This document shows positions 6,741 to 13,446 of a stretch of DNA of 13,446 nt, in pieces; position 1 is the first letter of the stretch, and each line of letters starts with the position of its first letter. Source of the DNA: Chlamydiota bacterium (GTDB taxonomy: Bacteria > Chlamydiota > Chlamydiia > Chlamydiales > VGMA01). The position numbers and the translations under genes are program-made. Where the stretch lies: the NCBI GenBank assembly GCA_016866575.1, contig VGMA01000032.1, forward strand, positions 1 through 13,446, written 5' to 3'. The notes below the pieces were generated by a model, which saw nothing but the letters and a program-made list of their open reading frames with translations, searched no databases and had not been told where the DNA came from.

Positions 6741-7505
6741 TCATCTTTCGGGCAGACTGAAAAGCTCTTTGAAGATCTGCTTGCTTACCTGGCCGCCAAC
6801 ATCAGCAATAGCTTCTGTGAGAGGAATTTTTTTAGGGCAAACCTGATGACAGTTCTGGGCGTTTCCACACTCTGAAACTCCCCCTTCTTGCATCATTACC
6901 CTCAATCTTTGCGGTTTAAGAGTTTTACCTACCGGGTGCAAATTGAAAAGCTTTACCTGGCTTATAGGGGCTGGCCCCATGAAAGTAGAATGAGAATTAA
7001 CCTGCGGACATCCTTCTGAGCAGCAGCCGCATGTCATACACGTTGATGCTTTATACATAGCTTGCTGGTGAACAGGATCTATGGGCGGTCCGTAACTTTG
7101 CGCATACATCTGCTCAACCGGCACCCAGGCTTTAACCTTCTTTAGATTTTCAAACATCGATCTACGATCTACGATCAAATCTTTAACAAGGGGAAATTTG
7201 GTGAAAGGAGCTAAAGTGATTACATTGCTATTTGTTTGCTTAACAATTGTATCGATGATTGCTGAGCAGCCCTGCCTTGGTCTTCCGTTGATCAGCATAG
7301 AACATGTGCCGCAAACTTCTTCTAAACAAGAGCACTCCCAAGCAACGGGTGTAGTTTTCTTACCTTCTCTATTGATCGGTCTTTTTTGAATTTCCATCAA
7401 GGCAGAAAGGATATTCATGTTTTGAGTATTGGTGAATTCAAATTCCTCAAAATATTGATGGTGAGGCTCTCCACGATAAATTCTTAAAATTACTTTATCT
7501 GCCAT
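6741..7505 (-). CDS. sdhB: Succinate dehydrogenase iron-sulfur subunit SdhB
   Basis: 254 residues, the usual length. SdhB carries the three Fe-S clusters that move electrons from the SdhA flavin to quinone in the inner membrane. The [2Fe-2S] plant-ferredoxin motif is C60-x4-C65-x2-C68 with C80 (CLEEVCGTCSM then GC). The ferredoxin-like C-terminal half shows C156, C159, C162, C166 (CMTCGCCSEGCP) and C213, C219, C223 (CGNAQNCHQVCP) for the [4Fe-4S] and [3Fe-4S] clusters. ATG 7505 is preceded by GAGG on the minus strand. It overlaps the end of sdhA by 11 bases and is the last gene of sdhCAB. The sequence is of the type B (Bacillus/epsilonproteobacteria-like) class, consistent with the diheme SdhC in the same operon. 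Confidence 0.96.
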   Translation of the reverse strand: MADKVILRIYRGEPHHQYFEEFEFTNTQNMNILSALMEIQKRPINREGKKTTPVAWECSCLEEVCGTCSMLINGRPRQGCSAIIDTIVKQTNSNVITLAPFTKFPLVKDLIVDRRSMFENLKKVKAWVPVEQMYAQSYGPPIDPVHQQAMYKASTCMTCGCCSEGCPQVNSHSTFMGPAPISQVKLFNLHPVGKTLKPQRLRVMMQEGGVSECGNAQNCHQVCPKKIPLTEAIADVGGQVSKQIFKELFSLPER

Positions 7506-9402
7506 AATCCCTCGATGTCACTATAGGTACGTAAGCTGGCGGATTCTCAACTTGAATCTTTTTCTTCACAGCTTTTGTATAATCTCTCTTTACCGGCTTA
7601 AAATATCTTGTGTCAACACTATTGTAGCTAATGTGTGGATCAAGATCTTTTTGGTAGCGAATGATTGATGTTTTCAGCCAGTTTTCATCATCTCGATCCT
7701 CAAAACCCTCTTTAGCGTGCGCACCTCTAGACTCATCGCGACATCTTGCTGCTTTTGCGATTGCAATTGCATTTTCAATGATGTATTTGAATTGATTTGC
7801 AAAGATGTATGTCTGGTTGACGTAGTTGCCCTTATCAGATAAGCCGATATGTTTGTATCGTTCTCTAATTTGATAAAGTTTTTGAAGCGCCTCATCTAAG
7901 CCGCTATTGGATCTTCTCACAGTAACTTTATCGATCATCACCTTACCTAACTCTTCATGTAGCAAGTGGACATTTTCTTCACCGCCTCGTGAAAAAAGAT
8001 CTTGCTTGAAAGCTAGCTCTTTAGCTTGCGCTTCTTCAAAAGCTCCGTCGCTTCCGCTGAGGACATCTTTACCTAAACTCTGCATGTATCTTTCACACTC
8101 TGCGCCAGCGACTAAGCCCCCATATATACATGATAGAAGCGAATTAGCTCCTAATCTATTAGCGCCGTGGTATTGATACTCACACTCTCCTGCTGCAAAA
8201 ACCCCTTTGATATTGGTCATTTGTCTAAATCTAGACAAACGATCTTCTGCATCGTATGCAGGCCAATCTATATAGAGTCCACCCATAGTGTAATGGACTG
8301 CAGGGAAGATTTTCATAGGTACGATTCTTGGATCTTCTCCTGTGTACTTTTGGTATATATCGAGTATCGCTTCAAGCTTATCTTGCGTTTTTGGTTCAAG
8401 ATGGGTCACATCGAGATAAACTTGATCTTTGCCATCGACACCAAGGCCTGCGTCTGTTACAGCTAAAATAGCTCTTGAAGCGACATCTCTTGCGACTAAA
8501 TTTCCATATCCTGGATAAAAAGCCTCTAAGAAAAACCATTTCTCTCCAGTTACGCCACAAGTAATAAGCTCTCCATCAGCCGGATTTTTCATTCTTTTAG
8601 CTGAATTTCCCCATACCCAGACACGCCCACCTTCTCCTCGAGCAGATTCTGACATCAATCGGTATTTATCTTTGCCTGGTATCGCCGTTGGGTGGACTTG
8701 AATGAACTCAGAGTTGGCAAGGAGCGCTCCTGATTGGACAAACAGTCTAGCCGCAGCAGCACCGGTGTTGTGCATAGAATTGGTCGATTTACCGAAAATG
8801 ATCCCGTTTCCACCTGTGGCGAATATGACTGCATCACTTTTAAGGACTGTAAGATCTAGTGTGTAAATATCCATCATGACAATGCCACAAGCTTCACCGT
8901 CTTGATTTTGGACTACTCTCATAAATTCATGGTTTTCATACTTTTGCACAAGACCCTTAGCTTCTGCCCTTCTTACTTGTTCATCTAGACCGTAGAGCAG
9001 CTGCTGACCTGTTGAAGCTCCGCAAAAAGCGGTTCGATTGTATAATGTGCCGCCAAATCGACGTCTGTCAAGATTTCCTGAAGCGGTTCGATTGAAAGGA
9101 ACGCCAATGTGATCAAGCATTTTGAGAATATATGGCGCATTGTAGCACATTTCATAAACAGGCGGCTGATCTGCAAGAAAATCTCCACCTCGAATTGTAT
9201 CGTAAGCGTGAAGTTCAATAGAATCATCTTCCCCTGTCATATCGCTAACGCTATTGATGCCGCCTTGAGCACAAACAGAGTGTGATCGTTTGACAGGAAC
9301 TACAGAAACAAGATTGACCTTGCATCCAAGCTCAGCTAGCTTCATTGTTGCAGAAAGTCCTGCTAGACCTCCTCCCACTACTGTTACAGTCTGTCTTGCC
9401 AT
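7495..9402 (-). CDS. sdhA: Succinate dehydrogenase flavoprotein subunit SdhA
   Basis: 635 residues from ATG 9402. A TTG at 9408 is in frame, but AAGGA sits 7 bases before the ATG, two bases after which the sdhC stop falls, so ATG is chosen. It oxidises succinate to fumarate in the TCA cycle at the cytoplasmic face of the membrane. Features: N-terminal FAD-binding VGGGLAGLSA; KRSHSVCAQGG with the His that carries covalent FAD; HPTAIPG and SESARGEGGRVW (catalytic region); HYTMGGLYID; and GECEYQYHGANRLGANSLL, the form typical of type B enzymes. The C-terminal domain includes the RCRDESRGAHAKEG-like helical region. It lies between sdhC and sdhB with near-zero spacing; all three are one operon. 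Pathogenic Chlamydia keep the same sdhB-sdhA-sdhC order (recalled). Confidence 0.97.
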   Translation of the reverse strand: MARQTVTVVGGGLAGLSATMKLAELGCKVNLVSVVPVKRSHSVCAQGGINSVSDMTGEDDSIELHAYDTIRGGDFLADQPPVYEMCYNAPYILKMLDHIGVPFNRTASGNLDRRRFGGTLYNRTAFCGASTGQQLLYGLDEQVRRAEAKGLVQKYENHEFMRVVQNQDGEACGIVMMDIYTLDLTVLKSDAVIFATGGNGIIFGKSTNSMHNTGAAAARLFVQSGALLANSEFIQVHPTAIPGKDKYRLMSESARGEGGRVWVWGNSAKRMKNPADGELITCGVTGEKWFFLEAFYPGYGNLVARDVASRAILAVTDAGLGVDGKDQVYLDVTHLEPKTQDKLEAILDIYQKYTGEDPRIVPMKIFPAVHYTMGGLYIDWPAYDAEDRLSRFRQMTNIKGVFAAGECEYQYHGANRLGANSLLSCIYGGLVAGAECERYMQSLGKDVLSGSDGAFEEAQAKELAFKQDLFSRGGEENVHLLHEELGKVMIDKVTVRRSNSGLDEALQKLYQIRERYKHIGLSDKGNYVNQTYIFANQFKYIIENAIAIAKAARCRDESRGAHAKEGFEDRDDENWLKTSIIRYQKDLDPHISYNSVDTRYFKPVKRDYTKAVKKKIQVENPPAYVPIVTSRDYGR

Positions 9403-9404
9403 CT

Positions 9405-10415
9405 TCAATTCCTTAAATTAACAAAATACGAACCCCAAATGGACATTAGCCCTAAAAAAGCCATCAAGCCCATGATCGCATAACATACCCCTACCATCTT
9501 GTGCTGCGCTTTTTTGCTCAAAAGAACACCCCAAGTGATCAAAAATGTCCATAAGCCGTTGAAGGCATGAAAACAGGCAGCTAGCACAAACAAAGTGTAA
9601 AAAATAGCTTTTGTAACGCTTTTAAAAGCTTCTCGAACATTGAGCAAAATGATGTTGCCAAAGTTTGTCGATACAGCCACAACTTGCCCTTTTTTTAAAG
9701 GCTTACTTTCTAGACCAAGCACGTATTTCATCTTGAGCATATACGCTTGCCAGCTTTTGTATACACTATCAGTTTCAGCGTTGTATACGTATTTGCCGCT
9801 AGAAGACTCTTCTTCAATTTGCTGAAGTTTTTGCCGAACTAATTCCATCTTAGAAAGTTGTTTACTGATTTCCTCTTTTTCTCTTTCAATTGCCTCTTCA
9901 TCGTATAATTTTACATCTAGTCTATCTGCTAATGGGTAAAGACCATCATCGATTTGATAATTTGCAAAATAATACGATTGACTTCCTTGCTTTACAACGG
10001 CTGGATAAATATCAAAACGCATATACCAAACGTGCAAAATCAAACCAAAAAGCAAAATCCACGCCGATATTCTTTGAAAAGTGTATGCCCAATTTCTTGC
10101 ATAGTTTAGCTTTGGCTTTCTACCACTTGCTCCAATTGTATTGGGACGGGATGTAAAAAGGTAGCGAACTCCCAAAATCGCGTGATAGCCAAAAGGAACG
10201 CCGAGCAAGAAAAGCTCAATAAGAGGAAGATACGGCAGGTTATGCAGGAAATTAACGCTACGAACAAACCACATTCCGTCATCGCCGAAAAATAGTGCAG
10301 CTTGTGAATTAGTGAATAGATGCTCTAGCAAAAACAGTACAAACCATAGACCTGTTAAAGAATGTAGTCTTTGCCAAACCACTGCTCTAGGTAGTGGTAA
10401 TGCTTCTTGGGTCAT
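9405..10415 (-). CDS. sdhC: Succinate dehydrogenase cytochrome b subunit SdhC (diheme type B) with large hydrophilic insert
   Basis: 336 residues, against about 200 for Bacillus SdhC. Five membrane segments are visible: about 19-40, 63-86, 112-134, 268-297 and 308-332. Candidate heme ligands, one per helix in the expected pattern, are His32 (LLEHLF), His78 (GYHAILGVRYLF), His128 (LILHVWYMRF) and His283 (CFHAFNGLWTFLITWG). It anchors SdhA/B and delivers electrons to menaquinone-type quinone (family knowledge). Between helices III and IV lies an unusual polar insert of about 115-130 residues (135 to about 260) with a charged, probably coiled-coil stretch at 171-203. By the topology of the family the insert should face the periplasm. 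The gene overlaps the sdhA TTG-start region and its stop lies 2 bases before the sdhA ATG. A promoter candidate is just upstream. Confidence 0.93.
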   Translation of the reverse strand: MTQEALPLPRAVVWQRLHSLTGLWFVLFLLEHLFTNSQAALFFGDDGMWFVRSVNFLHNLPYLPLIELFLLGVPFGYHAILGVRYLFTSRPNTIGASGRKPKLNYARNWAYTFQRISAWILLFGLILHVWYMRFDIYPAVVKQGSQSYYFANYQIDDGLYPLADRLDVKLYDEEAIEREKEEISKQLSKMELVRQKLQQIEEESSSGKYVYNAETDSVYKSWQAYMLKMKYVLGLESKPLKKGQVVAVSTNFGNIILLNVREAFKSVTKAIFYTLFVLAACFHAFNGLWTFLITWGVLLSKKAQHKMVGVCYAIMGLMAFLGLMSIWGSYFVNLRN

Positions 10416-10445
10416 CGATTTCTCACAAAATATTGATTATTCTCC

Positions 10446-10474
10446 ATTCTTCAGTTTCTCAAATTTTCTCTCAA
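10446..10474 (-). promoter_or_regulatory. Candidate sigma70 promoter for sdhCAB
   Basis: On the minus strand TTGAGA (10474-10469) is followed after 17 bases by AAGAAT (10451-10446), matching 5/6 and 4/6 of the consensus. Predicted start of transcription gives a leader of about 25 bases to the sdhC ATG. A second TTGAGA occurs 12 bases further on, so the site is not unique. Confidence 0.35.
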
Positions 10475-10537
10475 GATTTTTATCTATATAGGTTAAAGAC
10501 AGACTAAAATGCTTTTTATAAGTGTATATTAATTTTA

Positions 10538-10566
10538 TTGATTTATATTATTAATTAATTTATAAT
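10538..10566 (+). promoter_or_regulatory. Strong candidate sigma70 promoter for the orphan gene at 10592
   Basis: TTGATT (10538-10543), 17-base spacer, perfect TATAAT (10561-10566). Predicted transcription start near 10573 leaves about 19 bases before the GTG at 10592. Two copies of the palindrome TTAATTAA lie at 10551-10558 (spacer) and 10572-10579 (around the start site), 21 bases apart, which could be a regulator's binding sites or simply AT-rich sequence. Confidence 0.5.
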
Positions 10567-10591
10567 ATTCGTTAATTAATTACGGTTTATT

Positions 10592-11053
10592 GTGATTACT
10601 ATTAATATTAACAATAAAATACCCCACATAGAAGAGCGCGCCAGTTCTTCTGGGTCTAAAGATTTAAGCTGTTTAACTGTAGCCTCTATACTAAGGGTAA
10701 AATTCAATACTCTTTTTTTCAAATGTCTTAGCGATTTTTCAATTGAGGACATTTTTAACACTTTTATCAACGCTCTATCTAGCATGGAGAACACCAATAC
10801 GGCTCCGGTAGACAAAAAAGTGATCTATATCAACGAAAACCCTGGAGATAAAAAAGCGCTTAAACGCTTTAGAGACGATATGTCCCTGGAGAAAACAGAA
10901 GCGTTTTTGCTGATGCTAAAACCTAATACTTTTTATGATCCTAATCCCATTTTGCGGAGCTACTCGACAGAAGAGAAGGTTTCTCAAGAAGTCATTGATC
11001 GCTCAAAAAACCATTTTGACCCTGATTCTGAATATGGTTTTTATGTCGATTGA
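10592..11053 (+). CDS. Orphan protein of unknown function, GTG start
   Basis: 153 residues, no family recognised. The only reasonable start before an upstream in-frame stop (10577-10579) is GTG 10592; no clear Shine-Dalgarno precedes it, but a good promoter lies at 10538-10566. The N-terminal half has a hydrophobic/aromatic stretch (about 35-65, including FNTLFFKCLSDF) that looks helical but not clearly transmembrane. The C-terminal half is polar and acidic (YINENPGDKK, FDPDSEYGFYVD). It lies between sdhC and tatD, which are neighbours in Chlamydia as I recall, so it is part of lineage-specific inserted material. The reading frame on the opposite strand (10576-10815) is shorter and lacks its own signals. 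Real but uncharacterised, moderate confidence. Confidence 0.6.
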   Translation: MITININNKIPHIEERASSSGSKDLSCLTVASILRVKFNTLFFKCLSDFSIEDIFNTFINALSSMENTNTAPVDKKVIYINENPGDKKALKRFRDDMSLEKTEAFLLMLKPNTFYDPNPILRSYSTEEKVSQEVIDRSKNHFDPDSEYGFYVD

Positions 11054-11207
11054 GGATGCAAATATTTTGAAAGACTGATTTCTTGTTTACTTCAAAGGAT
11101 TGCTAATGTATTATGTGCCCGAAAACGGCCCGCGATCAGAATAAAATAAGCATTTCTTTGCTTTAAGTCTTGAAATCATAAGTCAAACTGCTGTCGGCCA
11201 ATTTTAC

Positions 11208-11213
11208 TATAAT
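11208..11213 (+). promoter_or_regulatory. Candidate -10 box (TATAAT) for the Ser-rich orphan gene
   Basis: A perfect TATAAT lies 17 bases before the ATG at 11231, with GAGAG at 11221-11225 as ribosome binding site. No good -35 is visible at the right spacing. The rest of the 11054-11230 gap shows nothing I can assign. Confidence 0.35.
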
Positions 11214-11230
11214 AAAAAAAGAGAGATCAC

Positions 11231-11824
11231 ATGTTTTCTTGCATTTGTGGACGCACGTCCAAAATTTTTGACCCTGCTTTGAATGAAGTAGAAAATAAAC
11301 TAATAACAAGTACTTCTAAAAAAGATTCTTTTGAAGAAGATGATGGGTTGATCAAGCTGTCAAAAAACTACGATAAACACATAAGCATCAGGGTATCTGA
11401 TTATGTAACTAAATCGAATTTTAGTTTTAAAGCTCCTACAGCTTCATTATCCAGCTCTAGCTCACCTTCTAGCTCTGAGCAAAATTCACAAAAAGTGAAA
11501 TTTACACCTAAAACCTTGCCGCAAACTCAGCTTCAGACACCGAAAAAACCTAAAATGTTAGATTATTGCGTCAGTGAGGAAAATTTCAAAGTGACATGCC
11601 TTGACTCTTCTAGCGATTCTGTGATCGAAGAGGTCATTATTGTCCGTCCTAGTAAAAAATTCTCAGAAGGCACAGTTGTTTTTGGTCAATTTGTCGAAAT
11701 TGATAGCCAAGAAGAGATCAATAAACACTCTTATGAGGTAAAAGTAGATTATAGCACTAAATACGGCAGATATATGGTCACACAAAAACCTCTTTCAAAC
11801 CAAAACAACAGCAAGCATTTTTAG
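11231..11824 (+). CDS. Orphan protein with Ser-rich linker, unknown function
   Basis: 197 residues. GAGAG 5 bases before the ATG supports the start. N-terminal MFSCICGRTS contains two cysteines but no signal peptide or lipobox. Residues 1-66 form a charged N-terminal part; 69-88 is a low-complexity Ser/Pro linker (PTASLSSSSSPSSSEQNSQ) continuing into a Lys/Thr/Pro/Gln segment to about 108. Residues 109-187 form a likely folded C-terminal part with alternating strands (VIEEVIIVRP, GTVVFGQFVEI, YEVKVDYSTKYGRYMV). Two-part architecture with a disordered linker is common in bacterial effectors, but no secretion signal is proven. Its last 47 bases overlap the 3' end of the convergent tatD-like gene. 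No family recognised. Confidence 0.7.
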   Translation: MFSCICGRTSKIFDPALNEVENKLITSTSKKDSFEEDDGLIKLSKNYDKHISIRVSDYVTKSNFSFKAPTASLSSSSSPSSSEQNSQKVKFTPKTLPQTQLQTPKKPKMLDYCVSEENFKVTCLDSSSDSVIEEVIIVRPSKKFSEGTVVFGQFVEIDSQEEINKHSYEVKVDYSTKYGRYMVTQKPLSNQNNSKHF

Positions 11825-12470
11825 ATGCAATCATCCCTACTTCCTCTAAACTTAGGCTAAGCTCTTTTGCAATCACCTCTGCTGTTTCCACAATATAAGC
11901 CGGGTGATTGAGCTTGCCTCTATGTGACTGAGGAGCTAAATAGGGCGCATCTGTCTCGATTAGCAAGCGATCAAGAGGGAGAAAATGGAGCGTTTCTCTC
12001 AATTCGATGGATTTTTTAAACGTTACAATACCACTAAAAGAGACAAACCATCCCCTTTTAGCGCACTCTTGGATTTCTTCTTTGGTTCCGGTGAAGCAAT
12101 GAAGCACCAAAGGATGGTCGATATATTCTTCATCTGCGATTTTGAATAGATCGTGAAAAGCATCTCTGCAGTGAATGATAACTGGCAAAGAAAGCTCTAG
12201 AGCAATGAGATCTTTATTTCTCGCAGCTTTCTCAAAGATGAAAAAATCTTTTTCTCCCCATTTTTCTGTGTCATGAGGGGTTGTTGCTGCAGCGTTATAG
12301 AAAAAAGGATATTTCTTATTTAGCTCTATACCTCTTTGCAAAGTTGTAACATCTGTGTTGATGTTGATGATAGCGCGTACACCTGCTTTTTGCGCAATTT
12401 CCAGATAGTCATCGACGTTTGGCCAGAGGCTGTCGTCTGTCATATGGGCGTGTGTATCGACAAAGTTCAC
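11778..12470 (-). CDS. TatD-family metal-dependent hydrolase with an internal deletion removing one metal ligand
   Basis: 230 residues, shorter than the usual 255-265. GTG start at 12470 with AAGG 9 bases upstream. TatD proteins are TIM-barrel metal-dependent DNases/phosphoesterases. Metal-site residues seen: H7 and H9 (DTHAHM), H100 (VIIHCRDA), H124 (LVLHCFTG), D174 (IETDAPYLAP). The segment normally between strands 3 and 4, containing the conserved Glu of the GE(I/T)GLDYY motif and the following helix, is absent: ARNKDLIA at 83-90 runs straight into LELSLPVIIHCRDA at 91-104. The frame is intact. In C. trachomatis a TatD-type gene (ycfH) follows sdhC directly (recalled); here two orphan genes intervene. 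The product may be inactive or altered; a sequencing or assembly deletion is possible. Confidence 0.9.
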   Translation of the reverse strand: MNFVDTHAHMTDDSLWPNVDDYLEIAQKAGVRAIININTDVTTLQRGIELNKKYPFFYNAAATTPHDTEKWGEKDFFIFEKAARNKDLIALELSLPVIIHCRDAFHDLFKIADEEYIDHPLVLHCFTGTKEEIQECAKRGWFVSFSGIVTFKKSIELRETLHFLPLDRLLIETDAPYLAPQSHRGKLNHPAYIVETAEVIAKELSLSLEEVGMIASKNACCCFGLKEVFV

Positions 12471-12499
12471 TTGACAAAACCTTAAAAGATTGTTATTAG
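12471..12499 (+). promoter_or_regulatory. Candidate sigma70 promoter for tolQ/exbB
   Basis: A perfect TTGACA (12471-12476) with a 17-base spacer and TATTAG (12494-12499). Predicted start near 12506 is only about 4 bases before the ATG at 12510, and no Shine-Dalgarno is visible, so the transcript may be nearly leaderless. It lies in the 39-base gap between divergent tatD and tolQ. Confidence 0.45.
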
Positions 12500-12509
12500 T
12501 TTAGACCTT

Positions 12510-13199
12510 ATGTCAATTCTGATTCAAGCATTTCTCCAGGCTGATTTTTTTGGAAAGCTGATCTTCTTCATGCTTTTTTTCCTTTCGATTTTGACGTGGT
12601 ATCTATTAGTGGAAAAAATTTATACACTCTACCATGTTCGATCTAAAGCTAAAGCGCTTGAGGCTCTTCTTCAAGAAGCAAAATCAGGAATTTTAGCTAT
12701 TTCCATCAATCAAAAAAAGCACCCTTTTTTGAAGATTTTTGAATCAATCAAGACAAAAACCATTGAGATTTTGGATAAAAACCACTATTTCCATCAGACG
12801 ATGAATCCTGTTTTTTTATCTCGCTCAGATATTGAACTCATCGAAGGCCATGCACAAAATACGATTGTTTCTGAAGCTAAAGAATTAGAAAAAAATCTGT
12901 TTCTTCTTGGCACGATTGTATCTTTAGCCCCGTTTGTGGGCATTTTAGGAACTGTATGGGGTATTCTTGTAAGCTTTGCCGAAATGCAAAAAGGATCTTC
13001 AGTGCATGCAAATTCCTTGATGCTAGCAGGTATTTCCACAGCTCTTGCAACAACTGTTCTCGGACTTGTGATCGCAATTCCTGCTTTAGTAGCCTACAAT
13101 TATTTAAAAACAGCTGTAAAAGATCTTTATTTCGATATGAACCATTTTAGCGGAGCGATGCTAAATACCATCGAGCTGCAATATCGCAAGGTAGAATGA
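12510..13199 (+). CDS. MotA/TolQ/ExbB proton channel family protein (TolQ/ExbB)
   Basis: 229 residues, normal for TolQ/ExbB. It is the inner-membrane pentameric channel subunit which, with TolR/ExbD, uses the proton motive force to energise the envelope. Three membrane segments: about 14-35, 130-156 (LFLLGTIVSLAPFVGILGT region) and 170-197 (LAGISTALATTVLGLVIAIP). Thr148 (GILGTVWGI) and Thr182 (ATTVLGL) match the conserved pore threonines of the family. The cytoplasmic loop between segments 1 and 2 is highly charged. The ATG must be the start because the next Met lies inside the first membrane helix. The downstream exbD/tolR gene overlaps by 4 bases (ATGA). In Chlamydia this pair precedes tolB/pal and lacks a TonB system (recalled), so a Tol-like role is likelier than iron uptake. 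dsbD, expected upstream by that synteny, is absent. Confidence 0.94.
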   Translation: MSILIQAFLQADFFGKLIFFMLFFLSILTWYLLVEKIYTLYHVRSKAKALEALLQEAKSGILAISINQKKHPFLKIFESIKTKTIEILDKNHYFHQTMNPVFLSRSDIELIEGHAQNTIVSEAKELEKNLFLLGTIVSLAPFVGILGTVWGILVSFAEMQKGSSVHANSLMLAGISTALATTVLGLVIAIPALVAYNYLKTAVKDLYFDMNHFSGAMLNTIELQYRKVE

Positions 13200-13446
13200 A
13201 AAAAAAATTTCCTTCTTTTGAAATCGATACCATCGATGCCGGAGGGCTGATCAATCTTACACCTTTACTCGATGTTCTCTTTGTAGTGCTTATTTTTTTC
13301 ATTCTCATTTCGCCTCTTTTGAGCATTGATCACATCGAGCTTAGTAGCGGGAAAAACGTCACGCTTGAAGTAGCTAGCGGACCTATGATTTCTCTACATG
13401 TTTTTAAAGACAACACGATCCATTTAAACAATAAAGAGATCCCTAT
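13196..13446 (+). CDS. ExbD/TolR family protein, N-terminal part
   Basis: First 83 complete codons; the 3' end runs off the window. ATG 13196 overlaps the tolQ stop (ATGA). Residues 1-17 are a basic/polar cytoplasmic tail (MKKKFPSFEIDTIDAGG). Residues 18-44 (LINLTPLLDVLFVVLIFFIL) form the single membrane helix with Asp26, the conserved proton-carrying Asp of the LTPLxDV motif. A periplasmic domain begins at about 45 (SIDHIELSSG..., MISLHVFKDNTIHLNNKEIP). It partners the preceding channel protein. Residue 84 cannot be read. Confidence 0.93.
   Translation, partial: MKKKFPSFEIDTIDAGGLINLTPLLDVLFVVLIFFILISPLLSIDHIELSSGKNVTLEVASGPMISLHVFKDNTIHLNNKEIP

Noticed and set aside
7907..8466. Two plus-strand reading frames (89 and 99 residues) inside sdhA
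   Set aside because: They lie wholly antisense to the strongly conserved sdhA, have no ribosome binding sites and atypical composition.
10576..10815. Minus-strand reading frame of 79 residues opposite the orphan gene at 10592
   Set aside because: Shorter than the plus-strand frame, which has a good promoter; its apparent hydrophobic end is the reverse complement of the AT-rich start region.
1..13446. Mobile elements, CRISPR arrays, tRNA or rRNA genes
   Set aside because: No transposase/integrase motifs, regularly spaced repeats, or tRNA/rRNA-like sequence found on reading both strands.

Overview
The window looks like a piece of chromosome from an AT-rich member of the Chlamydiales, more likely an amoeba-associated (Parachlamydia/Waddlia/Simkania-type) lineage than a pathogenic Chlamydia. 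Two gene neighbourhoods support this. mnmG is followed, after an insertion, by a short lplA; I recall these as adjacent in Chlamydia trachomatis (CT498, CT499). sdhB-sdhA-sdhC, a tatD-type gene, then exbB/exbD on the other strand match the C. trachomatis order CT591-CT597 in order and orientation. The locus comparisons are from memory. Genus cannot be fixed from the sequence alone.

Layout. 1-1866: tail of a tiny Arg/Lys-rich ribosomal-type protein gene translationally coupled to mnmG (tRNA wobble modification). 1873-3779: a compact phosphorelay island of five signalling domains in four genes. A leftward HPt + receiver pair diverges from a rightward receiver plus a protein built from a degenerate receiver and a degenerate GGDEF-like domain. 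No kinase is present in the window. 3767-4875: a small exported protein and lplA, both overlapping the preceding genes, so probably cotranscribed with the rightward signalling genes. 5018-6610: two tandem paralogues of unknown function, each preceded by an inverted repeat. 6741-10415: sdhB, sdhA, sdhC on the minus strand, encoding a diheme (type B) succinate:quinone oxidoreductase. Its SdhC carries a hydrophilic, partly coiled-coil insert of about 115-130 residues. 10592-11824: two rightward orphan genes sitting between sdhC and tatD. 11778-12470: a TatD-family gene (minus) lacking the segment that normally carries one metal-binding Glu. 12510-end: tolQ/exbB and the start of tolR/exbD.

Functionally the conserved genes cover tRNA modification, lipoyl attachment, the TCA cycle/respiratory entry and envelope energisation. 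The accessory material (phosphorelay island, paralogue pair, two orphans) is inserted between them. There is no tRNA, rRNA, CRISPR array or recognisable transposase. No gene-free stretch exceeds about 180 bases. The most notable points are the phosphorelay island with its double-pseudo REC-GGDEF protein, the truncated TatD active site, the SdhC insert and the duplicated unknown family.
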